The position numbers were made by a program, and so were the translations under genes. From assembly GCA_900215285.1 (NCBI GenBank), contig OCMG01000002.1, positions 248,001-312,000 on the forward strand: DNA of 64,000 nucleotides, in the 5' to 3' direction. Below, piece after piece: positions 38,898 through 47,819 of this stretch (the first letter of the stretch is position 1; each line of letters opens with the position of its first letter). The DNA comes from Ensifer adhaerens. Its GTDB lineage: Bacteria; Pseudomonadota; Alphaproteobacteria; Rhizobiales; Rhizobiaceae. The notes under the pieces were generated by a model. That model worked only from the letters and a program-made list of their open reading frames with translations. It was not told the origin of the DNA and searched no databases.

Positions 38898-39871
38898 GCG
38901 TGCCACGAGTTCTCATCATTGCCGGCTCGGACTCCTCTGGCGGGGCCGGCATCGTCCGCGATGTCGAGACGGTAACGACCTTCGGGCTCAAGGCCGCCGT
39001 CGCGGTGACGGCCGTAACGGCGCAATCGGATCGACGAGTGACGGCGGTTCAGGCCATGGAGCCGGGACTTGTCGCCGCCCAGATGGAGGCAGCTCTGGAG
39101 GGCGGCTTGGTCGGCGCAGTCAAGATCGGCATGCTGGCCGATGCCGCGATCGTGGCGGCCGTTTCGGATGTGCTGGAGCGGCATCCGGGCTTGCCCGTCG
39201 TCCTCGACCCCGTTCTGGCCTCGACCTCTGGCAGGGTGCTGCTCGAGCCGGATGGCGTGCGCATCATGCTCGAGCGCCTGCTGCCGCGCGCCGAACTTGT
39301 GACGCCGAACCTGCCGGAGCTGGCATTGTTGACCGGCGGCAAGGATTTCGCAGCGTCTGTTGAAGCGCTGGCGCAACTCGGTATCCGCGCTGCTCTAATC
39401 AAGGGCGGGCACGCAAACGACGTCGTTCAGGCAAGGTTGACCATTGGCGAGGGGACGCAGCACTCTCCCCCTTCTCCCTTCGGGGAGAAGTGCCGAGCGC
39501 AGCGAGGCGATGAGGGGGCTGCCGCTTGCTCCGAATATGTGGCCTCCCCCTCATCCGACCCTTCGGGCCACCTTCTCCCCGAGGGGAGAAGCGGGCGTGC
39601 GGCGCACCCTCCATCGTTCCAATCTAACTCCGGCATTTGCAGCGACCTGCTCATTCGTCCAGGTCAGCCGGCTCTCCCCTTCAACAGCCCCCGCCTGCCC
39701 GGGACATTGCGCGGCACGGGCTGCATGCTCGCCTCCGCAATTGCCTGCGGTCTGGCAAGCGGGCGCGACCTTGAGGCATCCATCCGCGTAGCGAAAGGCT
39801 ATGTCACGGCGGCTTTCAAGGACAGTCAGCGAGAGGCAATCAGTCCCGAGACACGATCGACCGCGGATTGA
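38894..39871 (+). CDS. thiD: Hydroxymethylpyrimidine (phosphate) kinase with in-frame repeat insertion
   Basis: This ribokinase-fold enzyme phosphorylates HMP and HMP-P. The N-terminus LIIAGSDSSGGAGIVRDVET and the C-terminal anion hole GTLRGTGCMLASAIACG are intact. At 325 residues it is about 60 longer than the usual 265. The excess lies between LIKGGHANDVVQARLTIGEG and ALPFNSPRLPGT, where a palindromic repeat (39465-39591) is read through without a stop. The surplus is Pro/Ser/Gly-rich and looks like a surface loop. Start GTG 38894 overlaps the thiE stop; GTG 38900 is an alternative. The 3' end overlaps the convergent gluconokinase by 46 bases. Confidence 0.88.
   Translation: MSVPRVLIIAGSDSSGGAGIVRDVETVTTFGLKAAVAVTAVTAQSDRRVTAVQAMEPGLVAAQMEAALEGGLVGAVKIGMLADAAIVAAVSDVLERHPGLPVVLDPVLASTSGRVLLEPDGVRIMLERLLPRAELVTPNLPELALLTGGKDFAASVEALAQLGIRAALIKGGHANDVVQARLTIGEGTQHSPPSPFGEKCRAQRGDEGAAACSEYVASPSSDPSGHLLPEGRSGRAAHPPSFQSNSGICSDLLIRPGQPALPFNSPRLPGTLRGTGCMLASAIACGLASGRDLEASIRVAKGYVTAAFKDSQREAISPETRSTAD
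39465..39591. repeat. Palindromic repeat element inserted inside thiD
   Basis: Arms: CTTCTCCC-ttcg-GGGAGAAG at 39471-39490, an inner pair GATGAGGGGG/CCCCCTCATC at 39509-39518 and 39546-39555, and CTTCTCCCC-ga-GGGGAGAAG at 39572-39591. This is the well-known rhizobial intergenic mosaic type, here wholly within a reading frame. Confidence 0.75.
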
Positions 39872-40326
39872 AGCGGCTCGGCGCAATCGACAGGAATGGC
39901 GTTTTCGTCCGGTCCGGGCGGCTCGAGCGTTGCAAGCTGGCTGTCCAGCAGTGACGCAGGCATGAAGTGGCCGGGCCGATGCTGCATGCGCGACAGAAGC
40001 AGCGCGCGGCTGCCATGAAGGTGGACGAAGATGACGCCCTCGCCCGCCTCGCGCCGCAGCACGTCGCGATAAACCCGCCTGAGCGAAGAACAGGACACGA
40101 CGGCCCCACCCTCCGGCTCGGCCAGGGCCTCGCCGACACGCTTGAGCCAGGGCCAGCGATCTTCATCGGTCAGCGGCGTGCCACCCGCCATCTTGGCAAC
40201 ATTTTCCGGCGGATGCAGCGCATCGCCCTCGATGAAGGGCAGGCCGAGCCGATGCGCCAGCACTTGGCCGAGAGACGACTTGCCGCAGCCGCTCACGCCC
40301 ATGACGACGATGCGCGATCCGGCCAT
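39826..40326 (-). CDS. gntK: Gluconokinase
   Basis: This 166-residue P-loop kinase phosphorylates gluconate to 6-phosphogluconate. Walker A is VMGVSGCGKSSLGQ, and the GntK blocks FIEGDALHPPENVAKMAGG and RPGHFMPASLLDSQLATLE are present. The ATG at 40326 lies one base after the stop of the upstream SDR gene. It is convergent with and overlaps thiD by 46 bases. Confidence 0.93.
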   Translation of the reverse strand: MAGSRIVVMGVSGCGKSSLGQVLAHRLGLPFIEGDALHPPENVAKMAGGTPLTDEDRWPWLKRVGEALAEPEGGAVVSCSSLRRVYRDVLRREAGEGVIFVHLHGSRALLLSRMQHRPGHFMPASLLDSQLATLEPPGPDENAIPVDCAEPLQSAVDRVSGLIASR

Positions 40327-40327
40327 C

Positions 40328-41092
40328 TCAAAGGCTCGCCGTGATTCCGCCGTCGACATGCAGCGTCTCGCCATTGACGAAGGACGAAGCCTTCGAGGCG
40401 AGAAACACGGCCGCGCCGATCAGTTCGTCGACATCGCCCCAGCGCCCCGCCGGCGTGCGCTTTTCCAGCCAGGCATTGAATTCGGGATTGTCCATCAGGG
40501 CCTGATTGAGCGGCGTGCGGAAATAGCCGGGAGCAATTGCATTGACCTGCAAGCCGTAACGCGCCCAGTCGGTGCACATGCCCTTGGTCAGGTTCTTCAC
40601 CGCGCCCTTGGTTGCGGTATAGGGCGCGATCGAGGGCCGGGCGAGTTCGCTCTGCACCGAGGCAATATTGATGATCTTGCCCTCACCGCGCTTGATCATG
40701 TGCCGCGCGACCGCCTGCCCGACAAGGAAGACGCTTGTCACGTTCGTCTTGAACAGAAGCTCGAACTTGTCGGCCGGAAAGTCTTCCAGCGGCGTGCGGA
40801 ATTGCATGCCGGCATTGTTGACGAGGATATCGATCGCGCCGATCTCCGCCTCGATTTTCGCCACTCCGACATCAACGGCGTCCTTGTCGGTCACGTCGAA
40901 GACGGCAGGTGTCGCGCTGAAACCCTGGCCTGCGAGCGTGCGGCAGGCCTCATCCACCCGGGCCGCGTCCCGCCCGTTGATCAAGACGGCGGCGCCCTGG
41001 CGCGCGAGACCGGCGGCAAGCGCCAGACCGATACCCTGGCTGGAGCCGGTGATCAGCGCGCGACGTCCGGAGAGATCAAACAGGTCCGACAT
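40328..41092 (-). CDS. SDR family oxidoreductase, probable gluconate 5-dehydrogenase
   Basis: This 254-residue short-chain dehydrogenase has ALITGSSQGIGLALAAGLA (NAD(P) loop), NNAG and the catalytic YTATKGAVK Tyr-x3-Lys. It is coupled to gntK downstream and divergent from a lactonase gene, so a gluconate 5-dehydrogenase (5-keto-gluconate/gluconate interconversion) is the best guess. ATG 41092 has GGAG upstream. Confidence 0.85.
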   Translation of the reverse strand: MSDLFDLSGRRALITGSSQGIGLALAAGLARQGAAVLINGRDAARVDEACRTLAGQGFSATPAVFDVTDKDAVDVGVAKIEAEIGAIDILVNNAGMQFRTPLEDFPADKFELLFKTNVTSVFLVGQAVARHMIKRGEGKIINIASVQSELARPSIAPYTATKGAVKNLTKGMCTDWARYGLQVNAIAPGYFRTPLNQALMDNPEFNAWLEKRTPAGRWGDVDELIGAAVFLASKASSFVNGETLHVDGGITASL

Positions 41093-41235
41093 GGGGGTTC
41101 TCCAAGATATTTCGAAAGCAAGGGGGCGACGCGACGGGCGAATGGCAACGGGCGCGGCGCAGCGATGGCTATTTGTTAGCGATCCGTCTATCACTTCGTC
41201 AATCGACGGACGAACACCAATCAGGGAGGCATAGC

Positions 41236-42162
41236 ATGTTTGGCGAGATCGAGGGCACGGGATACGAGATTCTGGACCCGCGTTTCAAGACCTGCATCAT
41301 CGGCCACGCCAAGGTGGAGCGTCTGTGGACCGGCGGCCGCTGGCTGGAGGGGCCAGCCTGGTTTGCGGCCGGCCGCTATCTCGTCTTTTCCGACATCCCG
41401 GAAAACCGCATGATGCGCTTCGACGAAACGAGCGGCACCGTGAGCACCTTTCGCCAGCCGTCAAACAACAGCAACGGCAACACGGTCGACAATTTCGGAC
41501 GGCTTGTCACCTGCGAGCATCAGACGCGCCGCGTGACCCGCACCGAATTCGACGGCTCGGTCAACGTGCTCGCCGACACGTTCATGGGCAAGCGCTTCAA
41601 CTCCCCCAATGATGTCGTGGTGAAGTCGGACGGGACCATCTGGTTCACCGACCCCACCTACGGAATCCTGAGCGATTACGAAGGCGACCGCGCCGCCGAG
41701 GAAATCGGAGCCTGCCGCGTCTGGCGCCACGACCCGTCGACTGGCGAGACAATTCCGCTGTTCCACGATTTCGTCAAGCCGAACGGGATTGCCTTCTCCC
41801 CGGACGAAAGCCTGCTCTATGTCGCCGATACCGGCGCATCGCATCTGGATGGCGGGCCGCGCCACATTCGGAAGTTCGCGATCGATCCCGATGGCAAGAC
41901 GCACGATCTGGGGGTCTTCGCCACCTGCACGGCAGGCCTGTTCGACGGGTTCCGCATCGACCGGGCCGGCCGGCTCTGGACGAGCGTGGGCGATGGCGTG
42001 CACTGCTATGCACCCGACGGCAAACTGATCGGCAAGATCCTCATTCCGGAAATCGTCTCCAACGTGACATTCGGCGGCCCCAAGCGGAACCGCCTGTTCA
42101 TCACGGCGACGACATCACTTTATGCGGTCTATCTGACTGTCAACGGCAGCAAGCTCGGCTGA
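41236..42162 (+). CDS. SMP-30/gluconolactonase family protein
   Basis: This 308-residue beta-propeller lactonase starts at ATG 41236, after AGGGAGG. Typical propeller blocks are EGPAWFAAGRYLVFSDIPEN, NGNTVDNFGRLVTCEHQTRR, FNSPNDVVVKSDGTIWFTDP and DGFRIDRAGRLWTS, with the metal-binding Glu and Asn residues conserved. It would open gluconolactone or a similar sugar lactone to feed the divergent dehydrogenase and gluconokinase. Confidence 0.9.
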   Translation: MFGEIEGTGYEILDPRFKTCIIGHAKVERLWTGGRWLEGPAWFAAGRYLVFSDIPENRMMRFDETSGTVSTFRQPSNNSNGNTVDNFGRLVTCEHQTRRVTRTEFDGSVNVLADTFMGKRFNSPNDVVVKSDGTIWFTDPTYGILSDYEGDRAAEEIGACRVWRHDPSTGETIPLFHDFVKPNGIAFSPDESLLYVADTGASHLDGGPRHIRKFAIDPDGKTHDLGVFATCTAGLFDGFRIDRAGRLWTSVGDGVHCYAPDGKLIGKILIPEIVSNVTFGGPKRNRLFITATTSLYAVYLTVNGSKLG

Positions 42163-42291
42163 ACACGTCCGCACGACCTCGACAACATGAGGGCAGGACA
42201 CGCGCGCGCGAGAGGAGAGAGGCCCGTCCGGGATATTCACGGCCGCGCCCATCGCCACGGCCCGGCTCTGTGCCCTGCCAGCCGCCAGCGC

Positions 42292-43839
42292 CTACCGGCG
42301 GTCTCCGGTCAGTGCATTGCGCGGGTAGACCAGCCTCGTCACCTCATCGATGACTGCATCGACAGGGCGCGTGGCATCGACCGAATGCCAGGTGACATTC
42401 GTCACGCCTTTCGCAAGTTGCCTTTCCAGGACATCGGGCGTCGCATCGGACTGTCCGCCCCGTCGCGCGGCAACACGCGCCCGCAGGACCTCAGCGGGCG
42501 CGTCGAGCCAGATGCCCGTGAACGGGACCTTGACTGCGCGCGCCGCAGCCTCGATCTCGGCACGCCTTTCGGGGCGATCGTGAACGGCATCCGCCACCAC
42601 GCTTGCTCCCGCACGCAAGACCGCTCCGGCTCGGCTCGCCATCTCGCCATAGACCCGCGCCGACATGTCCGGGCTATAGGCAACCGGATCCAGATGCGTT
42701 TCCGCGGAGACCCCATGCAGAGCCTTGCGCACGCGGTCGCTTTCGATCAGCCGAGCACCCGGCGGCGGGCCGAGATGGGCAGCAAGCCCGTCCGCGACCG
42801 TAGACTTGCCGGAACCGCTGAAGCCGCCAATGGCGACGAGCCGGGGGCCAACGTCATCCAAGGTGCGGACAGCCAGCGCATGATAGGCGCGCGCTGCGGC
42901 AGCAAGCCCCTCATCGCCACCGGCCTCCTCCGCCTGCGTCGCCGTGACATGAGCGCGTACGGCCGCGCGCAGCGCCGTAAAGAACGGAAGCAGCGCGTAT
43001 CCTTCCTCCTCGCCCGCAACGTCGCAATACCGATTGGCGACCAGATTGGCATGGTCCTTCAGGCCGCGATGCCACAGATCCATGACCAGGAAAGCGAGGT
43101 CGTAGAGCACGTCGACGGTGGCAATCCGGTCGTTGAAGTCGATACAGTCGAAGAGACGCGGCCTGCCGTCGAGAAGGCAGAGATTGCGCAGGTGCAGGTC
43201 GCCGTGGCACAGCCGGACCTTGCCAGCCCGGGCGCGCCGGTCGAGATGGGCGGCGATCCCATCCAGTTTCGTGCGGAAAAGTGTATCGATGACCGCCTGC
43301 TCGGCGTGAGAAAAGACACTGCTGGTCGCAAATCCGGCCTTGTTGATGTCAAGCACGCCCGCAATGTTGTCCGCCCCGCCCTCGCCCTTCGCCACCGGCG
43401 CACCGGCATGAAAGGCCGCAATCATCCGCGCCACCTCGGTCATGAGGTCAGATGTCAGCTCCGCCTCCGTGGCCATGCGGTCAAGAAGCGCCGACTGGTC
43501 GAAGCGCTTCATCTCGACCACCGCATCAACCACCGGGCCCCGCGGCGCAAACGCACAATTCCCGGCCTCGTCACGATAGATGCGGCGTATGCCGAGATAG
43601 AGCTCGGGCGTGGTGCGGGCATTCAGCGCCCTCTCCTTCTCGCAGGCCGCAACGCGAAGCTCGGGCGTCGAGAAATCAACATAGGGCAGTTTCACCGCTC
43701 GCTTCATCTTGAAGGCGCGGTCGGCGACGAGAAAGATCCGCGAGATATGCGTCTCCATCATCTCGACCGGCCCGGCAAGCCCGTAGGATGAGGCATCGCT
43801 GAGGAACGTCGTGACAGCCTTCTGTTCGTCGGTGATCAT
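42292..43839 (-). CDS. APH-like kinase fused to a P-loop kinase domain
   Basis: This 515-residue two-domain protein has an N-terminal aminoglycoside-phosphotransferase-like domain with VRLCHGDLHLRNLCLL and RLFDCIDFNDR (about 200-235). The C-terminal domain is a small P-loop kinase with Walker A IGGFSGSGKSTVADGLA (about 345-360). ATG 43839 follows GGAGGA. The fusion is widespread in proteobacteria but its substrates are not established. It is monocistronic. Confidence 0.88.
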   Translation of the reverse strand: MITDEQKAVTTFLSDASSYGLAGPVEMMETHISRIFLVADRAFKMKRAVKLPYVDFSTPELRVAACEKERALNARTTPELYLGIRRIYRDEAGNCAFAPRGPVVDAVVEMKRFDQSALLDRMATEAELTSDLMTEVARMIAAFHAGAPVAKGEGGADNIAGVLDINKAGFATSSVFSHAEQAVIDTLFRTKLDGIAAHLDRRARAGKVRLCHGDLHLRNLCLLDGRPRLFDCIDFNDRIATVDVLYDLAFLVMDLWHRGLKDHANLVANRYCDVAGEEEGYALLPFFTALRAAVRAHVTATQAEEAGGDEGLAAAARAYHALAVRTLDDVGPRLVAIGGFSGSGKSTVADGLAAHLGPPPGARLIESDRVRKALHGVSAETHLDPVAYSPDMSARVYGEMASRAGAVLRAGASVVADAVHDRPERRAEIEAAARAVKVPFTGIWLDAPAEVLRARVAARRGGQSDATPDVLERQLAKGVTNVTWHSVDATRPVDAVIDEVTRLVYPRNALTGDRR

Positions 43840-43936
43840 GCGTCCTCCGCTGCTGGCCAATCCTGACATCGTGACAGGCCTTGCAGTCGGAAATCTGGCA
43901 GAGAGCAGATTTAGTCACCTTGACGCATGTCAAGCG

Positions 43937-44737
43937 TCAGCGGATTGCGTTCACCACATCCATGAAACGCTTGACGCGGGCGGTTTCGACCTTGTTCCAG
44001 GTGTTGCCGTCAAATTTGAAATGCGTGCCGATCACGACGCCGCTGGCACAGGAGAGAATGTCTGTGACATTATCCTTGTTGACGCCGGTATTGGCGAAAA
44101 CCGGGACGTCGGTCACCACTTCGCAGACCTTGCGCAGGCCGGACTGATCCACCGGCTGGCCGGTGAGCGGGCCGGAGACGAGGATGGCATCGGCCATCGA
44201 CGAGAAGACGGCGCTCTTGGCACGCAGCTCGATCGGGCGCTGGTCGAGCGAATGGGCAAATTCGGCATTGATGTTGAACAGCATCTTCATGTCGGTGCGG
44301 CCGAGCCGGGCGCGCAGCCGCGCCGGCGTCGCGCAATCGGGCGCCCATACGCCCATGTCGGAGGCAAAGACACCGGTGAAGATTTCACGCACGAAGCTCG
44401 CGCCGGTGGCGGCACCGATCGCCACGCTGGCGGTCGGATCCCAGAGATAGTTGACGCCGAAGGGCACCTTCAGCTCGGCCTTGGCGGCCTGGACGATGGC
44501 GGTCATGGCCGCAATGCCTTCCGGCGGGGCCTTCAGTTCGTAAGGTCGGTCGTTTTCGTTGCCGAACATGATGGCATCGACACCGCCCTCCTGGAGCGCG
44601 CGGATATCCGCCAGCACATCATCGATGAGCTTCGAGACGCCGCCCTTGGCATCATAGTTCGGAGAGCCTGGAAGCGCGCCGATATGCGCCATGGCGATGA
44701 TGACCTTCTTCTTGTCACCAAAAAAATCAAAAACCAT
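43937..44737 (-). CDS. BtpA/SgcQ family protein
   Basis: This 266-residue TIM-barrel-like protein of the BtpA/SgcQ family has IIAMAHIGALPGSPNYD near the N-terminus, then MFGNENDRPY and FGVNYLWDPTASVAIG. BtpA was named for photosystem I biogenesis in cyanobacteria, but most relatives sit in sugar gene clusters, and their reaction is unclear. The start at 44737 has GGAG six bases upstream. It follows a DeoR regulator on the same strand and faces the sugar kinase/ureide operon. An aldolase or nucleoside-processing role is speculation. Confidence 0.85.
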   Translation of the reverse strand: MVFDFFGDKKKVIIAMAHIGALPGSPNYDAKGGVSKLIDDVLADIRALQEGGVDAIMFGNENDRPYELKAPPEGIAAMTAIVQAAKAELKVPFGVNYLWDPTASVAIGAATGASFVREIFTGVFASDMGVWAPDCATPARLRARLGRTDMKMLFNINAEFAHSLDQRPIELRAKSAVFSSMADAILVSGPLTGQPVDQSGLRKVCEVVTDVPVFANTGVNKDNVTDILSCASGVVIGTHFKFDGNTWNKVETARVKRFMDVVNAIR

Positions 44738-44789
44738 CGAATGCTCCGAAGTGGGCGTTGGAAAAACAGGCTTTCGCAAACCGTCAGTT

Positions 44790-45632
44790 TCAGGATGCGC
44801 CGGCGATCATCACCTCGACCTTGGCCGCCTCCAGCGCAGCAGCCAGCTTCGGCGGCGGAGGCGCGTTGGTGATCAGGAGGTCGAATTGCGACAGCGGCGC
44901 GATATGGACAAGCGACATGCAATCGAATTTCGAGGCGTCGCAGAGAACGACTTTCTTCGTCGCGCGGCGCAGATAGACGCGCTTCATTTCCGTGTCGTCG
45001 AAGGAATAGTCATAGATGCCATCGGGCGTCAGCCCGGAGACGCCGACAAAGGCAATGTCGAACCAGAGTGCCTCGAACTGCGAAATCGCCGTGGCGTTGG
45101 AGATCGACAACTCGTCGTTGCGCATGCGGCCACCCGGCAGATAGACCTCCGCCAGACCTTCGCCAAGCTGCGTGGCGTTGCGCACGCTGTTGGTGAAGAA
45201 CTTCACATGCTGCTGCCCGGCCATGAGGCGGGCGAGAAGAAAGGTCGTGGTGCCGACGTCGAGCGCAACGGTGCGAAGCCCGGAGGCCACCTGAGCCGCG
45301 GCTTCCGCAATCAGGCGCTTCGGCAAGGCATTCTTGGCAAGGCGGGCCTGGAAGGTCGGCTCGTTGAGGCGCGAGGTCATCGTAGACAGGCCGGGATCGA
45401 CGCTGGCCGTCAATTCCGTGCTCACCGCGCCGCCATGGGTGCGGGCAAGCCGGCCTTCCTTTTCCAGTTCGGTCAGGTCGCGGCGCACGGTCATTTCGGA
45501 AACGCCGAGCTGCGCGGCGATTTCGGTGACGGAAACAGCGCCCGTTTCGGCCAACGCATCCAGAATGAAGGCGTGGCGCGTGCGCGCCAGAACCTTCGTC
45601 TTCTCCATTGTCAGCGTTTCGGCTTCGCTCAT
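44790..45632 (-). CDS. DeoR/GlpR family transcriptional regulator of the accessory catabolic locus
   Basis: This 280-residue regulator has a winged helix at about residues 27-50 (SVTEIAAQLGVSEMTVRRDL), the linker RTHGGAVSTE and a DeoRC domain with VALDVGTTTFLLARLM. ATG 45632 is preferred over 45659. It is co-transcribed with the BtpA/SgcQ gene and divergent from the SDR-ABC-kinase-ureide operon, so it most likely represses both until a phosphorylated intermediate appears. Confidence 0.88.
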   Translation of the reverse strand: MSEAETLTMEKTKVLARTRHAFILDALAETGAVSVTEIAAQLGVSEMTVRRDLTELEKEGRLARTHGGAVSTELTASVDPGLSTMTSRLNEPTFQARLAKNALPKRLIAEAAAQVASGLRTVALDVGTTTFLLARLMAGQQHVKFFTNSVRNATQLGEGLAEVYLPGGRMRNDELSISNATAISQFEALWFDIAFVGVSGLTPDGIYDYSFDDTEMKRVYLRRATKKVVLCDASKFDCMSLVHIAPLSQFDLLITNAPPPPKLAAALEAAKVEVMIAGAS

Positions 45633-45730
45633 GATCCGTCTTTCATTCTCTTTGGGCACTTCGACGCATTTTGCAGCGACGCAGGGCCCATTCCTCCCAT
45701 TGCATGATCAGTGCTTAACGCAGAAAGCGA

Positions 45731-45772
45731 ACAAATTCAAACATAAATTTCGATTGATTTGTAAGTTTTTGT
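45731..45772. promoter_or_regulatory. Candidate DeoR operator in the divergent region
   Basis: ACAAATTCAAACA (45731-45743) faces TTTGT at 45758-45762 and 45768-45772, spaced 10 bp apart, giving an inverted arrangement of AC-AAA boxes. An ACAAAAAC core found here (reverse strand, 45764-45771) recurs near 56405-56412 upstream of the transporter operon. Assignment is inferred. Confidence 0.35.
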
Positions 45773-45814
45773 TGCTATATGATCGCCGTGTTGTTTTGGC
45801 CGGAGATATGGTTC

Positions 45815-46594
45815 GTGTCACATCCGAAGTTTGCGGAACTCGAGGGAAAGAAGGCGATCGTCACCGGCGGCGCCACGGGAATTGGCCGCGCGATCGCATT
45901 GGCGCTGGCCGCTCAGGGTGTGAAAATCACCATCTGCGACATCAATCCCGAGGCTGCGAACACAGTCGCACAATCGATTGGCGGCCACGCGCTGGAGATC
46001 GACGTTCGCAAGCGCCCCTCCGTCGACAAGACGTTCGCGCAGGCCGTCGAGATCATGGGCGGCTGCGATATCCTCATTGCCAATGCGGGCGTGTCCACCA
46101 TGCAGCATGCGCTGGAGATCACCGACGAGGAGTGGGACTTCAATTTCGACGTCAACACCCGCGGCATTTTTCTCTCCAACCAGATCGCGGCGCGCAAGTT
46201 CGTCGCGCAAGGCCATGGCACGATCGTCAACACCGCATCACTCGCCGCCAAGGTCGGCGCGCCGCTGCTCGCCCATTACTCCGCCAGCAAGTTCGCCGTT
46301 CTCGGCTGGACGCAGGCGCTCGCCCGCGAACTGGCGCCGAAGGGCATCCGCGTCAACGCCGTCTGCCCCGGTTTCGTCAAGACCGGCATGCAGGAGCGCG
46401 AAATCCTCTGGGAAGCGAAATTGCGCGGCGTGACGCCGGAGCGCGTCATGGAAGATTACATCGCCCAGACCCCGCTCGGACGGATCGAAACGCCTGAGGA
46501 CGTTGCAGATGTCGTCGTCTTCCTCTGCTCGAATTCCGCCCGCTTCATGACCGGCCAGGGCATCAATGTCACGGGCGGCGTCTACATGACCTGA
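45815..46594 (+). CDS. SDR family oxidoreductase
   Basis: This 259-residue short-chain dehydrogenase has AIVTGGATGIGRAIALALA, IANAGV and the catalytic Tyr-Lys in YSASKFAVLG. The GTG at 45815 is preceded by GGAGATATGGTTC and gives MSHPKFAELEGKKAIVTGG; the ATG at 45779 would add twelve non-conserved residues. It is the first gene of the operon containing the ABC ATPase and FGGY kinase, so it likely oxidises a sugar or polyol released from the imported substrate. Confidence 0.88.
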   Translation: MSHPKFAELEGKKAIVTGGATGIGRAIALALAAQGVKITICDINPEAANTVAQSIGGHALEIDVRKRPSVDKTFAQAVEIMGGCDILIANAGVSTMQHALEITDEEWDFNFDVNTRGIFLSNQIAARKFVAQGHGTIVNTASLAAKVGAPLLAHYSASKFAVLGWTQALARELAPKGIRVNAVCPGFVKTGMQEREILWEAKLRGVTPERVMEDYIAQTPLGRIETPEDVADVVVFLCSNSARFMTGQGINVTGGVYMT

Positions 46595-46636
46595 CCGGCC
46601 TCCCAACCGGTCGAGCCTCACACAATCGGAGATACA

Positions 46637-47800
46637 ATGGCGTCCATCGTCTTTGAGGGAGTGCAAAAGCGTTATCCGGACGGATATGCGGCCATCCAGC
46701 ATCTCGACCTCACCATTGAGGATGGCGAGTTTCTGGTTCTTGTCGGCCCGAGCGGTTGCGGGAAGTCGACGGCGCTCAGGATGATCGCCGGCCTTGAGGA
46801 CATTACCGGCGGCCGGCTGCTGATCGGCGATACGCTCGCCAACGGCCTTGCGCCCCGCGACCGCGACATCGCCATGGTTTTCCAGTCCTACGCGCTCTAT
46901 CCGCATATGTCGGTGGCCGAGAATATCGGCTTCGGCCTGTCCGTGCGCGGCACCGACAAGGCGGAGATCGACCGCAAGGTGAAGGAGACCGCAAAGCTCC
47001 TCGAACTCGACGCCTATCTCCATCGCAAGCCCGGCCAGCTTTCCGGCGGCCAGCGGCAGCGCGTAGCGATGGGGCGGGCGCTGGTGCGCGCGCCGAAAGC
47101 CTTTTTGATGGACGAGCCCTTGAGCAATCTCGATGCGCGCCTGCGCGGCCAGATGCGCGCCGAAATCGCCCGCCTGCAGAAGCTGAGCGGCATCACCACG
47201 GTCTATGTCACGCATGACCAGATCGAGGCCATGACCATGGGCGACCGCGTCGCGGTCATGCGCGCCGGGGTGCTCCAACAGCTGGGAACGCCACGCTCGC
47301 TCTACGATACACCCGCCAATCTCTTTGTGGCCGGCTTCATCGGTACGCCGTCGATGAACTTCCTGAAAGCGAAGCTGGAGCGCGGTGACGGTGGTCTCGT
47401 CGCTGCCGCCGGCGGCTTCAGCCTGCCGGTGCCGGAGGCCGTCATCGCAGCCCGCCCGGCGCTTGCGCGCCATGTCGGCAAGGACATTGTTGTCGGGGTC
47501 CGCGCAGAAGCGCTGATTGCGTCGGACGCAGCCAATCCAGGCCACGGCCGCATCGGTGGCACGATCGCCTTCATCGAGGATTTCGGCGCGACGAAACTCG
47601 TGCATCTCGATATCGGCGGGGCCGGCAAGCTGGAAGAGGTGACGGCCGAAGAGGACGAAGTGTCCCTCTCCGGTCCACGCCTGCGCGCCTCAGTACCGGC
47701 CACGCACCCGCTGCGGCTTGGCGAAGCTCTCACCCTCTCCGTCAATCCGGCGGAACTCCATTTCTTCGACGCCGAGACCGAAAACGCGATCCGCGACTGA
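46637..47800 (+). CDS. ABC transporter ATP-binding protein (UgpC/MalK type)
   Basis: This 387-residue ATPase has Walker [13 protein letters not shown], signature [15 protein letters not shown], Walker [13 protein letters not shown] and switch histidine VYVTHDQ. A C-terminal TOBE/OB domain follows (about 240-387). No permease lies on this strand. The only permeases and binding protein lacking an ATPase are the convergent set at 53.1-56.4 kb, so they very likely form one transporter. Confidence 0.93.
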   Translation: MASIVFEGVQKRYPDGYAAIQHLDLTIEDGEFLVLVGPSGCGKSTALRMIAGLEDITGGRLLIGDTLANGLAPRDRDIAMVFQSYALYPHMSVAENIGFGLSVRGTDKAEIDRKVKETAKLLELDAYLHRKPGQLSGGQRQRVAMGRALVRAPKAFLMDEPLSNLDARLRGQMRAEIARLQKLSGITTVYVTHDQIEAMTMGDRVAVMRAGVLQQLGTPRSLYDTPANLFVAGFIGTPSMNFLKAKLERGDGGLVAAAGGFSLPVPEAVIAARPALARHVGKDIVVGVRAEALIASDAANPGHGRIGGTIAFIEDFGATKLVHLDIGGAGKLEEVTAEEDEVSLSGPRLRASVPATHPLRLGEALTLSVNPAELHFFDAETENAIRD

Positions 47801-47819
47801 GCACAGAAAGGTCTCCACA

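Noticed and set aside
38894..39871. thiD as a broken gene
   Set aside because: The repeat insertion keeps the frame, and both the N-terminal substrate motif and the C-terminal GTGC anion hole are present.
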